Below are positions 22,358 to 32,839 of a DNA stretch of 64,000 nucleotides, one piece after another. The position numbers and the translations under genes were made by a program. The stretch is from Trichaptum fuscoviolaceum (lineage: Eukaryota; Basidiomycota; Agaricomycetes; Hymenochaetales; Trichaptaceae). The first letter of the stretch is position 1. Each line of letters begins with the position of its first letter. The notes under the pieces were generated by a model that made no database searches, was not told the DNA's origin, and saw only the letters and a list, made by a program, of their open reading frames with translations. The stretch is from the NCBI GenBank assembly GCA_910574455.1, contig CAJSYZ010000001.1:411961-475960 (forward strand), given 5' to 3'.

Positions 22358-25127
22358 ATGAGGTCAAGCAATGCGGCTGATGCGGCTCGTATTTTCATTG
22401 ACGATGCTGCAGTCGAAGATGGAAGGGACGATGATGATGATGAGGTGGATGGGGAGGATGGTAAGCAAAAGATGAAGACATGATTGAAGTCGTGCTTAAC
22501 TATATGCGCATAGACTTCCTTGTTAGCGAGGGTGAGGAGACTGCCGGCGCCTCGCACTTCAGCATAGCGCAGTTTTGGCGTGAGCAAGCCGCCGGACTCG
22601 ACAACGACGACGATGCCGAGGCCGTCGCGCTCGAAATTCGGGAGCGGGCCCGGACGTCTACTCAAGCGCACGAGCGGGCTGAACGCCAGGCGCCCGGAGT
22701 TCAGCCCGGCACAGCATCTCATATGGGCGATACCTCCTGCGTGGACGAGCGGATGCACGAGGAGTTCAATGGACTGAAATCCATGTGGATCATACCGACC
22801 TTTGTAAGTTTGTTCATAATCATACCGGAATATATAAATTAATATAATGACAGTCTCGACAAGAGGTGGAATATGCGGTGAAACTCAATGCCCGCCTTCC
22901 ATCTAGAGCCCAGGCCTTTGCCATCCCAGGGCTTTCGAGACGCATATACGTGTACGCAACGACACGCAAGGAAGTTGTGGATGCCTGCTATGACTTAGCA
23001 GGTATCATGCCGCACAGAATGAAGTTGGTACCGGAAGAGGACCGACGATCTGTCTGGGATTTATTCCGGTTGAGACAAATCGTCCCGGTCGCAGAGCCCG
23101 ACTCTTTTGCACGCGTTCGTCAAGGACAGTATATGGGAGACATCGCATACGTACCCTTGGCTGCCAATTCTACACTCCCATCGACCACGCGCGAGGACGC
23201 CCAGCCAGTGGACGACGTCCAAACAGACGACCTGCTAACGTTATGGGTGGTTCCTCGTCTAGACCTGTCGTTCAATACGAAGCCGAATCCCTCGGCGGAC
23301 GATTACCGGTTCCGTTCATCGAAAAGGCGGCGCATTTCAGAGAAAGGAAAGGAGAAAGAGAAGGAACGACCGGAGCCCACGCCATTCGACCCTAAAAAAC
23401 GTACGGGATTGTCTTCGCCGTCAAAACTTAGAAGACGACCCAAAGTATGCGGTGGTCGAGCACTCCGAACGTCGCTATACGTTCATGGACAGGACGTTCG
23501 AGAATGGATTTGAGCGGCTGCGTGTATTCGGTATGCATGCTGTCAAATCGATCCAGCGACCTTCACTTGAGCAAGTGGCAGCCTTCATTGGCTTCGGCGC
23601 AGCTGCAACTCGTATCACCAATGCCGCATTCACGCGGGTAGGCGATCGCGTCCGCGTGAAAAAAACCTGGACCGGCACGATTCAATCGTCCACGAACTCA
23701 ACGTTTAGCGTTCGTCTCAATTGGGAGATCGATGGCAAAACAGTGCAGGAGGTGAAGGCTGGTGACTTCGAACGGTTGTTTGAACTGGGAGAGTGGGTAG
23801 AGATCAAGCTGGGTCCTGACGTTGGTTGCTCAGGACCAGTCGTGGCCCTCGAAGGGCCTTACTTGACTATGGCTGACCGCGCATATCAAAAGATGGTAAA
23901 GTTGCTTAATTACTTGTGTAGACACTATTCTAATTATGGACTTCAGCGATATGATATCCATCGTGACCGCGTCCAACATTCGGCAGGAGCCATGGTGTAC
24001 AAGACGCGACGCCAACGTCGAAACGAGGTTGAGCTGAAGACATATGCTCGAACATCGGGCCTGGTTGACAAAAACGAGATGATTGCCTCGTTCGTTGGCA
24101 AGGAAGTATACGTCCTTCGTGGCTCGGGTAAAGGACGAATTGGGCGCACCGTCGGCGTTGGGTCAGAGTCCGCGACAGTAGTGTTTGACGGGAGTCAGAG
24201 CCATCATAAAGTGGGGCTAACGGACGCCGTGAACTTGTGAGTTTCGTCGAACAATGCATATATGCATGCACTTGATCTGATATTTGATATGCAGACTGTC
24301 CATGCTATATCTTGACGCGTCCGAGCCCAGCTTGAGGAGTCTAGAGGATGTCGAGCTTGCTATCCTGTACTTAGCGGATCGTGAAAGCGAGACGTCTGAT
24401 ACGGTCGTGACAGACGAGACAAACGCTGCTCTTTCGAACGCTGCGCCAGAGCAGATCGCGCGAAAACCCTCATGCGACGACTTGCCAAGTATGTTCTATT
24501 GTTTTGTCTGACAATTAATCAGGGAACTGTGCTGACAAGATTGCAGGTCTTGACACAACAGGAGCCTGGCTATGGTCGGACGAAATGCGAGTTATCATGG
24601 GCAAGTTCAGGGTATTTGGTTCTTTGTCCTTCGCGGGTAAACAGGGTTCCAACAGTGGTCAGGCTTGTTGGACGATCTCCTCTGACCATGCGCCTTATTT
24701 GATCCTCACTGAGGAGCTCGGCGACAAGGGTACGCCGTATGCAAAGTTCGTTGCGCGCTTGCAATTCAACAGCATGAACGGTACGAAAGGCGTCGAGTTT
24801 ATGGCGGAACCCAGGGACTTCGACGTTCATCGCCCTGCGGTCGGAAACATGGCATATGTTGTCCGAGGACCTCACAGGAAGACGATCGTGAAGATCACGG
24901 AATTGATTCGCGACGGCAAGAAGGTTGTGACCGGATTCAAGGCGAAGTTGGACCCCTTCTATGGAAGGTCTCGGTTGATCATTGTTAATGTGAAAGACAT
25001 CACGAAGCTGGAGCCTCTACCAGACAATGAGCATAAGGATCTAGCGACGTACCGACGCTACAATGAAGTGCCTGAAGATGAAAAACCGCAACGCGTATTC
25101 TTCAAGGCGATGTACCCTGACTATTGA
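22358..25127 (+). CDS. SPT5-like transcription elongation factor carried by the KDZ element
   Basis: Exons 22358-22460, 22514-22803, 22854-23895, 23947-24236, 24295-24488, 24547-25127. They sum to 2500 nt, one base over a multiple of three; without that base the product is about 832 aa. The N-terminus is acidic (FIDDAAVEDGRDDDDDEVDG), as in SPT5. An NGN-like segment follows (RRIYVYATTRKEVVDACYDL ... MPHRMKLVP), then KOW-type motifs: FARVRQGQYMGDIAYV (about 23120), RVGDRVRVKKTWTGTI (about 23640), FVGKEVYVLRGSGKGRIGRT (about 24090) and VGNMAYVVRGPHRKTIVKI (about 24840). There is no obvious C-terminal heptad-type repeat tail. The frame breaks at A6 23394-23399; the +1 frame before it continues smoothly as NVRDCLRRQNLEDDPKYAVV. 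In the cell SPT5 pairs with SPT4 on RNA polymerase II; whether this paralogue does is unknown. It is divergent from the transposase gene. Confidence 0.8.
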
Positions 25128-26475
25128 GCTGCATGTTGCCTTTCTTTGCCTCCCTATATGCTCCATCCTTGTCACCCGGTCACTAGTATGTTTCTCGCCA
25201 TCTCGCATTTCTCGTCATCTCCACGACCCTTTACGTTCCCTTTGACTCTCTTCTGGAACAGTGACGAAGCGACCATCACTTTGATTTCGTTACAGCACTA
25301 TTTTATTTTTCGCAATATACTTGGACTACATGCGCATGTAAATTATTCGTTATTTATATTGAACATTTTGTACATAGAGTAGATATTTCCATTGAATACA
25401 TCTTGATGAACCCTTTCAATGAATGCGTGACTTCGAGTCCAAGAATTTATCATTCAAGGACAGCGTATATGCTCGTAGAAAATGGTGAGACATATAGTCT
25501 CCAAACTGAGCAAGCAAACGCTGACTTACTCCTATAGGAGTTCCTGTATCAACGTGGACCGGAGCTCAGCTTGGAATCAGATTCGTCAGCTTAATCTTTC
25601 TGGGTGCCACAAATGCACACGGGTAGCTACGAATGAGCGGATTGGCATGCGCTCTGACGAGAAATTTACGAAGCTTTGACAACTCGCGAGATGATATGGC
25701 TGGGCACGAATGTGAGGCTTGATGAGATGCAGATGATGTTCGTACCGCATTGTCTCTTGCTTCAGACACACTTTCGCGTCATTTCATAATGTGCATTGCA
25801 TGTCTAGTAACTGCTTTTCAGTCGTTCCTGTGCTCTCACTCTTCTTCCTCATGTGGCTGAGGCCATCCGGGACGCCGTCTGCGGACAGCGTCCCTTCCTT
25901 CTCATTGTACCAGATGCACCCGCCCCTGATCTCTATCTAAGCATCTTCGCAGTGGTTTTCAGGTCATCGTCAGATGACATTCGTATTGAAGTGATTGCAG
26001 GCTTGGATTCGTTGAAAGTATGCTATCAACCATTTTTTGACCTCAAATGACTGTACCGATGGACCATTGTGAAGCGCCGTCTCTTACGTTAGAGATCCGC
26101 TGTAAGAGGCAAAAATAGATGCAGTGGTATGTCGTTACTGATGACAGACTAAATTACAGAAAAGGCTACCGAGCGCCGGAATGACTTAATTACGGAAAGG
26201 TCCGTGATTGTATTGATCTGAGTTATTTTGGTCACTAAATTAGTATTGCATATAGTCGATTCGAAGTTCTGGCTATCGGACATTCGGTAGGGGGTTCGCT
26301 ACCCAATACTGTGAGTCGTCAAGGAATCAAGAGTTCTTCACCTACTCACATATCCTTTCAATTTTCACTGACGCCTGGTCCAGACGATTGAATATTATTT
26401 CCTGGAGGCCGCGCTACTGAAACCATACAGATTTCTTCCCACTCTCTTTCCTTCGCACCCCATCTATTCGATCTC
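25128..26475 (+). other. Mostly non-coding; one possible exon at 25853-26050
   Basis: A frame at 25853-26050 (VCGQRPFLLIVPDAPAPDLY...VVFRSSSDDIRIEVIAGLDSL) looks more coding than chance. It has no clear partner exons or splice context that I could settle. The rest shows A/T-rich sequence without clear features. Confidence 0.3.
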
Positions 26476-27437
26476 ATGGCCTCAACACCCCCACTCCCAG
26501 CTCGCTGTGGGCTGCAAGTACTACCCACTCTTCAAATAACTGGTGTCGGCAGCGACATCATCGCGACCATCGCGAAGGAGGTGATCAAACCGTACTTCTC
26601 TGACCTCGATGCGCCGTTTGCCCGTCAGACCGCCGCCTGCGTGTGCACTGGTCAGCACAGTGTCATCATGGACGTCGGGAAATCGAATTTCGCAAACCTG
26701 GGTCGTCTCTTCTTCATAGTAATTGCTTCATTATCTATCTAAATCTCGGACTACTGACGGTAATTGGAACTCATTTTCAGTGTCCTACGGAACGTGGTCC
26801 CGGCCCTCAGCTATTTGATCTGCAGATGATAGCAGTCGTCCGTCGTGGACTCGTGACAAAACTCCTTCAGGAGTTCGAGTCGAATCCTGTCACGGTAAAT
26901 GGCGAAGTCTCAAACGAACAAATGCTGGAAAACTTGCAGGATTTGCTCGCATCTCTGCCCGCCCCTCCCTCAATTGATTATTCGACCCCACCACCATCAT
27001 ACGAGTTTGTCATCGCCGGCGACTATGTACGAGGCGATGTCAGCGACCCGGAGCTCTCATTCATCACCGACATTGGCGCCGACGACGACGACAATCTGGA
27101 TTATTTCCCCCCGCTCGATGTACACGAGTCGGAAGACTCATCCGACGTTGATATGGACGCCGGCAGCGAGTCCGTGCCAGCCTCTGAGTCTGAGTCCGAC
27201 GACGGCGTCCTCATAGTTCACAGCAAGCAGGAGGTGATGGAATTAGTACTTGGACAACCCTCACGCGCGACTGACGATATCGAAATCGCTTCGACCTCAG
27301 CAACAATCGGCGAGCGCGAGCACGACGGATTCGACTCAGACATCGAGATCTTCAGTGATATCATCATCAACGATGAGGGGCTGAAGTCATTGGGTGGACT
27401 TGGGGATAGTCCGAACTCTCCTATAATAATAGAATAA
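26476..27437 (+). CDS. Acidic uncharacterised protein, KDZ element cargo
   Basis: Two exons, 26476-26718 and 26781-27437, joined by a 62-nt GTAATT...TTTCAG intron, give 900 nt in one frame and a 299-aa product. No family is recognised. The N-terminal third is mixed (CGLQVLPTLQITGVGSDIIA, FARQTAACVCTGQHSVIM). The middle has a helical stretch (MIAVVRRGLVTKLLQEFES, EQMLENLQDLLASL). The C-terminal half is very acidic and serine-rich (DIGADDDDNLDYFPP, SEDSSDVDMDAGSES, SEDDG-type runs). It shares orientation with the SPT5-like and AT-hook genes on either side. No frame break is seen, unlike its neighbours. Confidence 0.65.
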
Positions 27438-27726
27438 TTTCAGAACTTCCCAATCATTTCAAGCTTACTATTGTCTTTACAGTCGGTACTCTACTTTTGT
27501 TATCCATAATACGACTTCTTGAATTGCATGTGCGGTGCGAATGTTTTCCTAAATTAAGTCACTAAATTCTAAAGGCTAAATGCTTCTATATGAGTCATCA
27601 TCGGGAAACCCCGCGTTGCAAACTATTGAGTACTTGTTGCGTAAAGCCTACGCTTTGACACGAGGAAGGAGAAACACGGAAGCAATATAGTAGGCGATGA
27701 ATTCGTCTTGAAATTGAGGACGCAAA

Positions 27727-28208
27727 ATGGAGATCGGGGTGAATATCTATTGGTAAGTCGTGATTAATTGGTGAAGTACCAATACTGACTGCGATTTACA
27801 GTGTCGAGTGCGTGCGTTGAAGGCTTTTGGGTCTGTCATGACCATCACAATATTCTAGCTGCAGCATGGCAGGCGAGCTCTTTGCGCAATGTATACCTTG
27901 AAGTGAGCTGTCGAAAAGGATTTTGAATTGCCAAGCTAATGTTTTCTTCTTATCTCGCGTAGAAAAAGTGCCAACGTGGAACGATAGATGTCCGGAACAT
28001 CTGTTCTTCGTCACCGGAGCAACACTAGCTCAGCAGGAAGCAATAAGTGTCGGGTATATGGAACGGAATGGAAAGGCCGTTGTCGTAGGTCTATATGATT
28101 TATTTGGGGATATTTTCATATTATTCTAAAAGATTTTGTTTGTAGCCGATTAATGACGGTCTCCTTGCCCCAAACTACGCTTTACACGATGTATTCCGTG
28201 AAGAGTGA
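27727..28208 (+). CDS. Small uncharacterised gene, partly resolved
   Basis: The 3' part is clear: an exon starting at 27963 (KVPTWNDRCPEHLFFVTGAT...EAISVGYMERNGKAVV, to 28084) joins across a GTAGGT...TTTGTAG intron to 28146-28208 (PINDGLLAPNYALHDVFREE, stop). Upstream, MEIGVNIY with a GTAAGT donor at 27755 and a (W)QASSLRNVYLE exon before GTGAGC (about 27902) may be the 5' part. I could not make all phases agree, so this may be a decayed gene. No family is recognised. Confidence 0.35.
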
Positions 28209-28378
28209 AAAAATATTTCAGGTACGTAGAACTTCACTGAGAGTTTCATGTCTATTTTCTAACGGTTGGATTCGGCGGGCTTCGGAGAAAGGAGTCGTAC
28301 GCCTCTCGATATATGGAGGTTCGTACTTCGTGTCATTCCCCCATATTTTCATTCAGACCCTTTGAGTCCATCGCAGTC

Positions 28379-30494
28379 ATGGAATTCATACGCACCGCTC
28401 CTTACGACCTATCACCCCCTTTAACATCCTCTACGGCAGCTGACACCACCTTTCAACCATCGTCTGCACCATCGACTACCCCTCCTCCCCTTTACGCCGT
28501 CTGCAACTTGTCAAGCACGTCCGACAATGTTGAACCTGTTAACGAAACAGGTATACCCCCCACGATAGGACGCCCTTCAGATTTCTCCGACGATCAGAAA
28601 GAACACCTTCAGAAGCTTGTCCCTGCATACTTGCGCCTTCCGACGATAAGGAAGAATCCGTTGAAGAAGGCATTCTTTGATACGGCTCTGACAGAGTTCT
28701 TCGTTAAATTCGAAGACGATCTATCGAAAGAAGGACCGTGTAACTTGAAAGAATTGGGTCATGTGAGTCATTTTCTCTATTGTCTTTGCTGTAGCTTACG
28801 ACTATTTCCAGCGTGTACGGCGGTTCTACTATAATGCGGGCAAGTTGGCAGCGAAGAAGCTGGCGGCCCAGATACGCAACGGTGTACATACAGCGTCGTC
28901 CGATGGCGCCAAGGGCTTCGAACTTCCCAAGCCTGCAGAAGAGCTTTGGTCCGCGGCTCTTGGTATACGATCAAAACCTACGAAGGTTACTGCCTTCACC
29001 GTCTTCGTAGCTGCAGCCAAAGACGAGGTCGATGCTTTACTTCGAGAGTTCGCGACGGAGAATAGCGATAAGACGCAACTTGCTGGACAACGGCGCCACA
29101 TTGAATCGAAATTATTTCAACAACTATCACAAGAAGAGCGCGACGAGTACGAGGCCGAAGCCAAGGACATCAACAACGAAAATCAGCAACACTTTGATCA
29201 GAGTGTATCCGATGACACTATCTTTCAGTGAGTTTGCGTTTTTCATAACAATCTGTTCACTACCAATCATATCTTCGTGCAGAAATCAAACACAGCTTCA
29301 TGATATTTTGAAAAGAGTTTCCCTAGCTTCGCTAGGACGAGGCCGTACGAAAATGGGTGAGGGTATCATCCACATTCAGTTTGCTCTAAAGGGGCCGTCT
29401 GGTCCTATCATCAAAAGGTAAATACATACATCTTGTTTGTTTACAATATCTAATGGCAATTGATTTAAGTCTCTTGGTTAGCACCGTCGACGCAAACTTT
29501 ATAGAATCAAGTATTTACAAAAGTCGTGGTATAGGCGAGGCTTTCGCCACCTATGCCACGACTAAGCTATATCCCGGTGAGATTATTATCTTCTAAACTC
29601 GTTGCTGTCATCGTAACATTCATTATCATTATGAAAGATACTACAATGCGCCAAGCTCCGGAGAGCACGATCTCAAGCGCACAAGCACACCACCGAGCTC
29701 GCAAACACGCAGACGGACACCAATCCTGTGGAGAGCACTGCGCTCGCGAACGCGCAGACGGGTTCCATTCCAGTGTGCGATTGTCCGCAAGAAAGTGCCG
29801 CACCTGCGAGCGTACTGAAGGACTCTACGCCTGCGTGCGATCTTCCGCAAGGGGATATTGCGCTCGCGAGCGCGCAGGACACCACGAAAAACGATGTCAT
29901 CAACAAGAATGTCAGTTCGAATGGTCAAGACATAGTGATGGAAGTCGTGATGGAAGTCGATGATCACAGGTCGGCTGAAGTTGATTCGGAGACAGGTGCT
30001 ACTGGCACGGACATGGACGATTGGGCAATGGTTGATCGTAAGTCTTTGCTATCTGTCATTGTAACACTCTTTCTCACTGAGTATCTAAGACCCATCCGAT
30101 CCTTTGAATACACCTGGTCTTTCTTCTCGCATCTCATCCATTGAAATCGATTCTCCTGGCCCCCAACCCAACTTCGCCAACAAGAGAAAAAGGTATGTAT
30201 CATTATTAGAATATTTATACTTGTTCTTATCCTATGTGCCTTGTTTTATTCAGAGGCCGACCCAGCAAAAAATCGGATGCTGATCAGGAGGACAAGTCAG
30301 CAGCTGAGACTGTTTCAAAAGCAGCTGCTGCGAAGGCCTCTAATAAATCTAAGAAGAACTCAAATCAAGCTTCGACTACGGCTTTGCGTCGCAGCACAAG
30401 GGCTCAGCCTGAGACTCGCCGTCGTAGCACAAGAGTGCCACCACCTTCGACGGTAGCGGTTGTTATACCCCGTGGTCGGAAGACTCTCAAATAG
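28379..30494 (+). CDS. HMG-like and AT-hook DNA-binding protein, KDZ element cargo
   Basis: The start ATG at 28379 opens a Pro/Ser/Thr-rich leader. Exons join cleanly at introns after 28761 (GTGAGT...TTCCAG), after TIFQ (about 29227), after IIKS (about 29419) and after the acidic VMEVVMEVDDHRSAEVDS block (about 30037 and 30192). Residues about 65-120 (FSDDQKEHLQKLVPAYL ... RVRRFYYNAGKLAAKK) recall the helical, homeodomain-like regions of other Agaricomycete proteins. About residues 160-225 (TAFTVFVAAAKDEV ... KLFQQLSQEERDEYEAEAKD) have an HMG-box-like pattern. The C-terminus has a classical AT-hook, KRKRGRPSKK, then a K/S/R-rich tail (RRSTRAQPETRRRSTRVPP). The exon around 29640-29700 does not keep one frame with my splice model, so a small error or extra intron exists there. 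It probably acts in the nucleus on DNA or chromatin; the partner is unknown. Confidence 0.6.
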
Positions 30495-30732
30495 GACCGG
30501 TGCTCGTACTGATGGACCTTTCTTTTTAATCCACTATTTATCATCATCACTCATTAATTTCGTGTATCATTCATTGACCGCAGTCACTCGTTTGTTATTT
30601 CTCATGTCTCTTTCGCTCACTGTCGTCGATTTTACTTTACCTAATGCATACCATTACTAATTTTAACCATGTGTGAATGAGTGACTTATATGTCACGATT
30701 GGCGCCACGCGTGACGTGTGACATGGTGGCAC

Positions 30733-32584
30733 CACTGTGCATGATGCTGCAAGCTTCGAAAGCCTCGACCGCATATTCCTCCTTGTCTCAACTGCGACTA
30801 ACGGAAGCTGGCTGCAAGAATGCGAAGAACGCAAGGGAAGGCTTTTGGGCACAAGAATCAAATGCGCTTTTGATGGAGCGACAGAACTCTTCCAGCATAA
30901 GGACGTGAGTGGCTTATCCTCTGTTTTTGCTTGCAATAGATTGACGTCCAATACCAGCGCTCGCTGCGGCATTCAGCAAACCATGTGCGCAAGGAGCTGG
31001 CAACCACAGCCGCAGACGCCAATATGGTTACGAGCAGTATAACAAATGTCCATCTTCAAATCAAACGCAATTTGTGCTCTGTCTGCATCATCGACGTAAG
31101 TGGATTTATGCTCAAATTGCATCAAGAAGCTAACGAAACTGTGACTGTAGCCGTCCATGGGGCAAAGCGTAGAGCGCTTCTTCAAGGCTAAGCATAGAGC
31201 GCTTCTTCAAGGCTACCATCGTTGTTCGAATTCCTTCTTTCGCATCTGCAGTACTTGTCTCCGCGGCAGTAGGACAGGATAATCGTGACGAGGTTGTTCA
31301 GCAGCTTGGAGGTGGCAAGTCTGTTGCAGTGCCCGTGCAATACACGGGCGGGGATTTCAGGTACGTTTTCTATCGTTCGCGATGCGATCGCATAGCTGAT
31401 AACCTTGATAGTGAACCGAAGGCGCGCATGTCGGATGCCACTTACAACCATTCGAGATGCTCGAAAGTGCAGACATATCAGGTGCCAGTGTATTCTTGTG
31501 GTCCTAGTGCTTCGCCTTCAGTTTGGACATGGCACGAAGAGGAAGGCTTTATCGATGACGCGGGTGTGGTCCGTTAATCCGTGCGCACGGTAGGCAGCTT
31601 CCACGAGCGTGGCTTTGAAGCGACCTGAATAATGCCAATTGTCTGGCTTGCAGTTGGCCAGCAAGATTGTTCGTGATTATCGTGCTCATGTAAGTACTTG
31701 TCATTTTCTCCATCTTCTCAAACAAGCTGAAGCACCTGAACAGCCCGCTTCCTTCCCATACACTTCCCCCAAATCATCTTCGGGACTCCGTCGTGCAGCG
31801 CTCTCCGCCTGCCAAATGCTGTTTTAATTCATCATTGCGGCTGTCCTCCTCTTTCTCTCCTGCTTCATCTTCAAGCATGCTTTCCGTGTGCTTGCGCATT
31901 TCGACTTCCTTCACGGTCCTTTGTGCGGTAATAAGGAAGGAGTCCGAAGAAGTACCACGACTCGTGGCAAGCGGGAGCACACGTACGATATGCGCCAAAC
32001 TGTCTCTCTTCATCATCAACCAACCAACAACAAGGACGACTCTGAGCCTCAAGACAGCGGCGACGCACGACGAAGACCGCGAACATTTCGCAATCCACCC
32101 ACCCTCTCCTATGTTGGTGTTTATAAAGACCTCTTTGAGGTCTTTCCGTGGCTGGCAGTGTCCTGGGGATTGCAAGCTTGACTAGTCGGTCCCGCGGAGT
32201 CGCTGTAGAGCAAGAACCTTTTCAGCGAGCTCCAGGGCGGCGTCTCCCAGAAGAACCCGCCGGGCCAAAATTTTCACTACAGCATCCTTCGAGGACGCCT
32301 TTCTTTTCTAGATCGTCAACAATAGACGGGAGCATGCGGGAGCGCCGGAACAAGTCAGTTTCTTGCCTTTGTTTTCGTCTGATGACCCGCCCGAAGCACG
32401 TGTTGATTCTCTGCCGTTGTTTGAGTTTATATCCGACGATGATCAACCTGATCCCACTATTTTTATATCGGATACAAGTGTATCAGATAGATCTACATCG
32501 GATACACTTATATCTGATACATTTGTATCCGATGCAGCACTTCTCTCAGATGAAATATCTGAGAGATTTGAGCAAATTTATTAA
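30733..32584 (+). CDS. Last gene of the KDZ element, poorly resolved, repeat-encoded C-terminus
   Basis: Exon-like segments with good splice sites: 30734-30903 (ASFESLDRIFLLVSTATNG ... CAFDGATELFQHKD), donor GTGAGT; 30940-31096 (YQRSLRHSANHVRKELATTA ... KRNLCSVCIID), donor GTAAGT; then a segment beginning PSMGQSVERFFKA (31151). Further 3' a short exon LASKIVRDYRAH (about 31650) has donor GTAAGT. The final frame (from about 32363 to 32584) reads FSSDDPPEARVDSLPLFEF then SDTSVSD/SDTLISDTFVSD repeats, ending EISERFEQIY. Those repeats are the translated subterminal arrays. Intermediate joins (31190-32360) are uncertain and the gene may be broken; no family is recognised. Confidence 0.35.
31170..31218 (+). 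repeat. Short tandem duplication of about 24 bp
   Basis: TAGAGCGCTTCTTCAAGGCTA occurs twice in a row (about 31170 and 31194). It directly follows the predicted (SVERFFKA) exon start and repeats the coding of ERFFKA. Confidence 0.7.
32455..32560 (+). repeat. Right subterminal repeats inside an open frame
   Basis: Variants ATCGGATACAAG, TATCAGATAG, ATCGGATACACT, ATCTGATACATT and TTGTATCCGATG alternate. They are the same words as in the left arrays, but here they are in frame and encode SDT/VSD repeats. Confidence 0.75.
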
Positions 32585-32639
32585 TATAGTCTCCGTTGTA
32601 GTAGGCTATATAACATTTGTACACAAAATATTTAAGGCA

Positions 32640-32720
32640 GAAGTAGCTGAGTTGGCAAGATCGTTGGTTTGAGGGTGAAGTGAGATAGCAAGTTCGATTC
32701 ACTAACAATGCTTTTTTATT
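32640..32720 (+). other. tRNA-like A-box/B-box relic
   Basis: TAGCTGAGTTGG (about 32646) fits an A box and AGTTCGATTCA (about 32692) fits a B box, with a T6 run just after (32712-32717). The acceptor, anticodon and T stems do not pair, so this is not a functional tRNA. A tRNA-derived SINE piece or coincidence is possible. Confidence 0.35.
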
Positions 32721-32737
32721 TCTTCACTCATTTTCAA

Positions 32738-32839
32738 CACTGTATCCGGTAATCACATTGTATCCGATAAAAATGTATCCGATCAAATGAATTTCCTTAT
32801 TTGGACTTGTATCCGGTGTGCTGTCCTGACAGAATTGGG
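32738..32839 (-). repeat. Right subterminal repeats and right TIR of KDZ element
   Basis: TGTATCCGGTAA, TTGTATCCGATAA and TGTATCCGATC precede the 33-bp TIR at 32807-32839. The TIR is the exact complement of the left TIR. Confidence 0.9.

Larger units (their letters stand above)
17183..32839. mobile_element. 15.66-kb KDZ giant transposon with perfect 33-bp TIRs and cargo genes
   Basis: The terminal 33 bp at 17183-17215 equals the reverse complement of 32807-32839 exactly (begins CCCAATTCTGTCAGGACAGC). TAAGGAAAT recurs at the same offset inside both TIRs. Arrays of TTGTATCCGATA or its complement lie inside both ends, and the TIR itself carries the variant CCGGATACAA, so these are natural transposase-binding-site candidates. 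The KDZ transposase lies near the left end on the minus strand. Cargo on the plus strand: SPT5-like, acidic protein, small gene, HMG-like/AT-hook protein and a last, poorly resolved gene. The immediate flanks (left AGGGTAGC, right AGGACCGT) give no clean target duplication. KDZ elements with CxC domains are known from basidiomycetes; this cargo set is my observation. Confidence 0.85.

Noticed and set aside
32640..32720. Functional tRNA gene
   Set aside because: A and B boxes are present but acceptor, anticodon and T stems do not pair.
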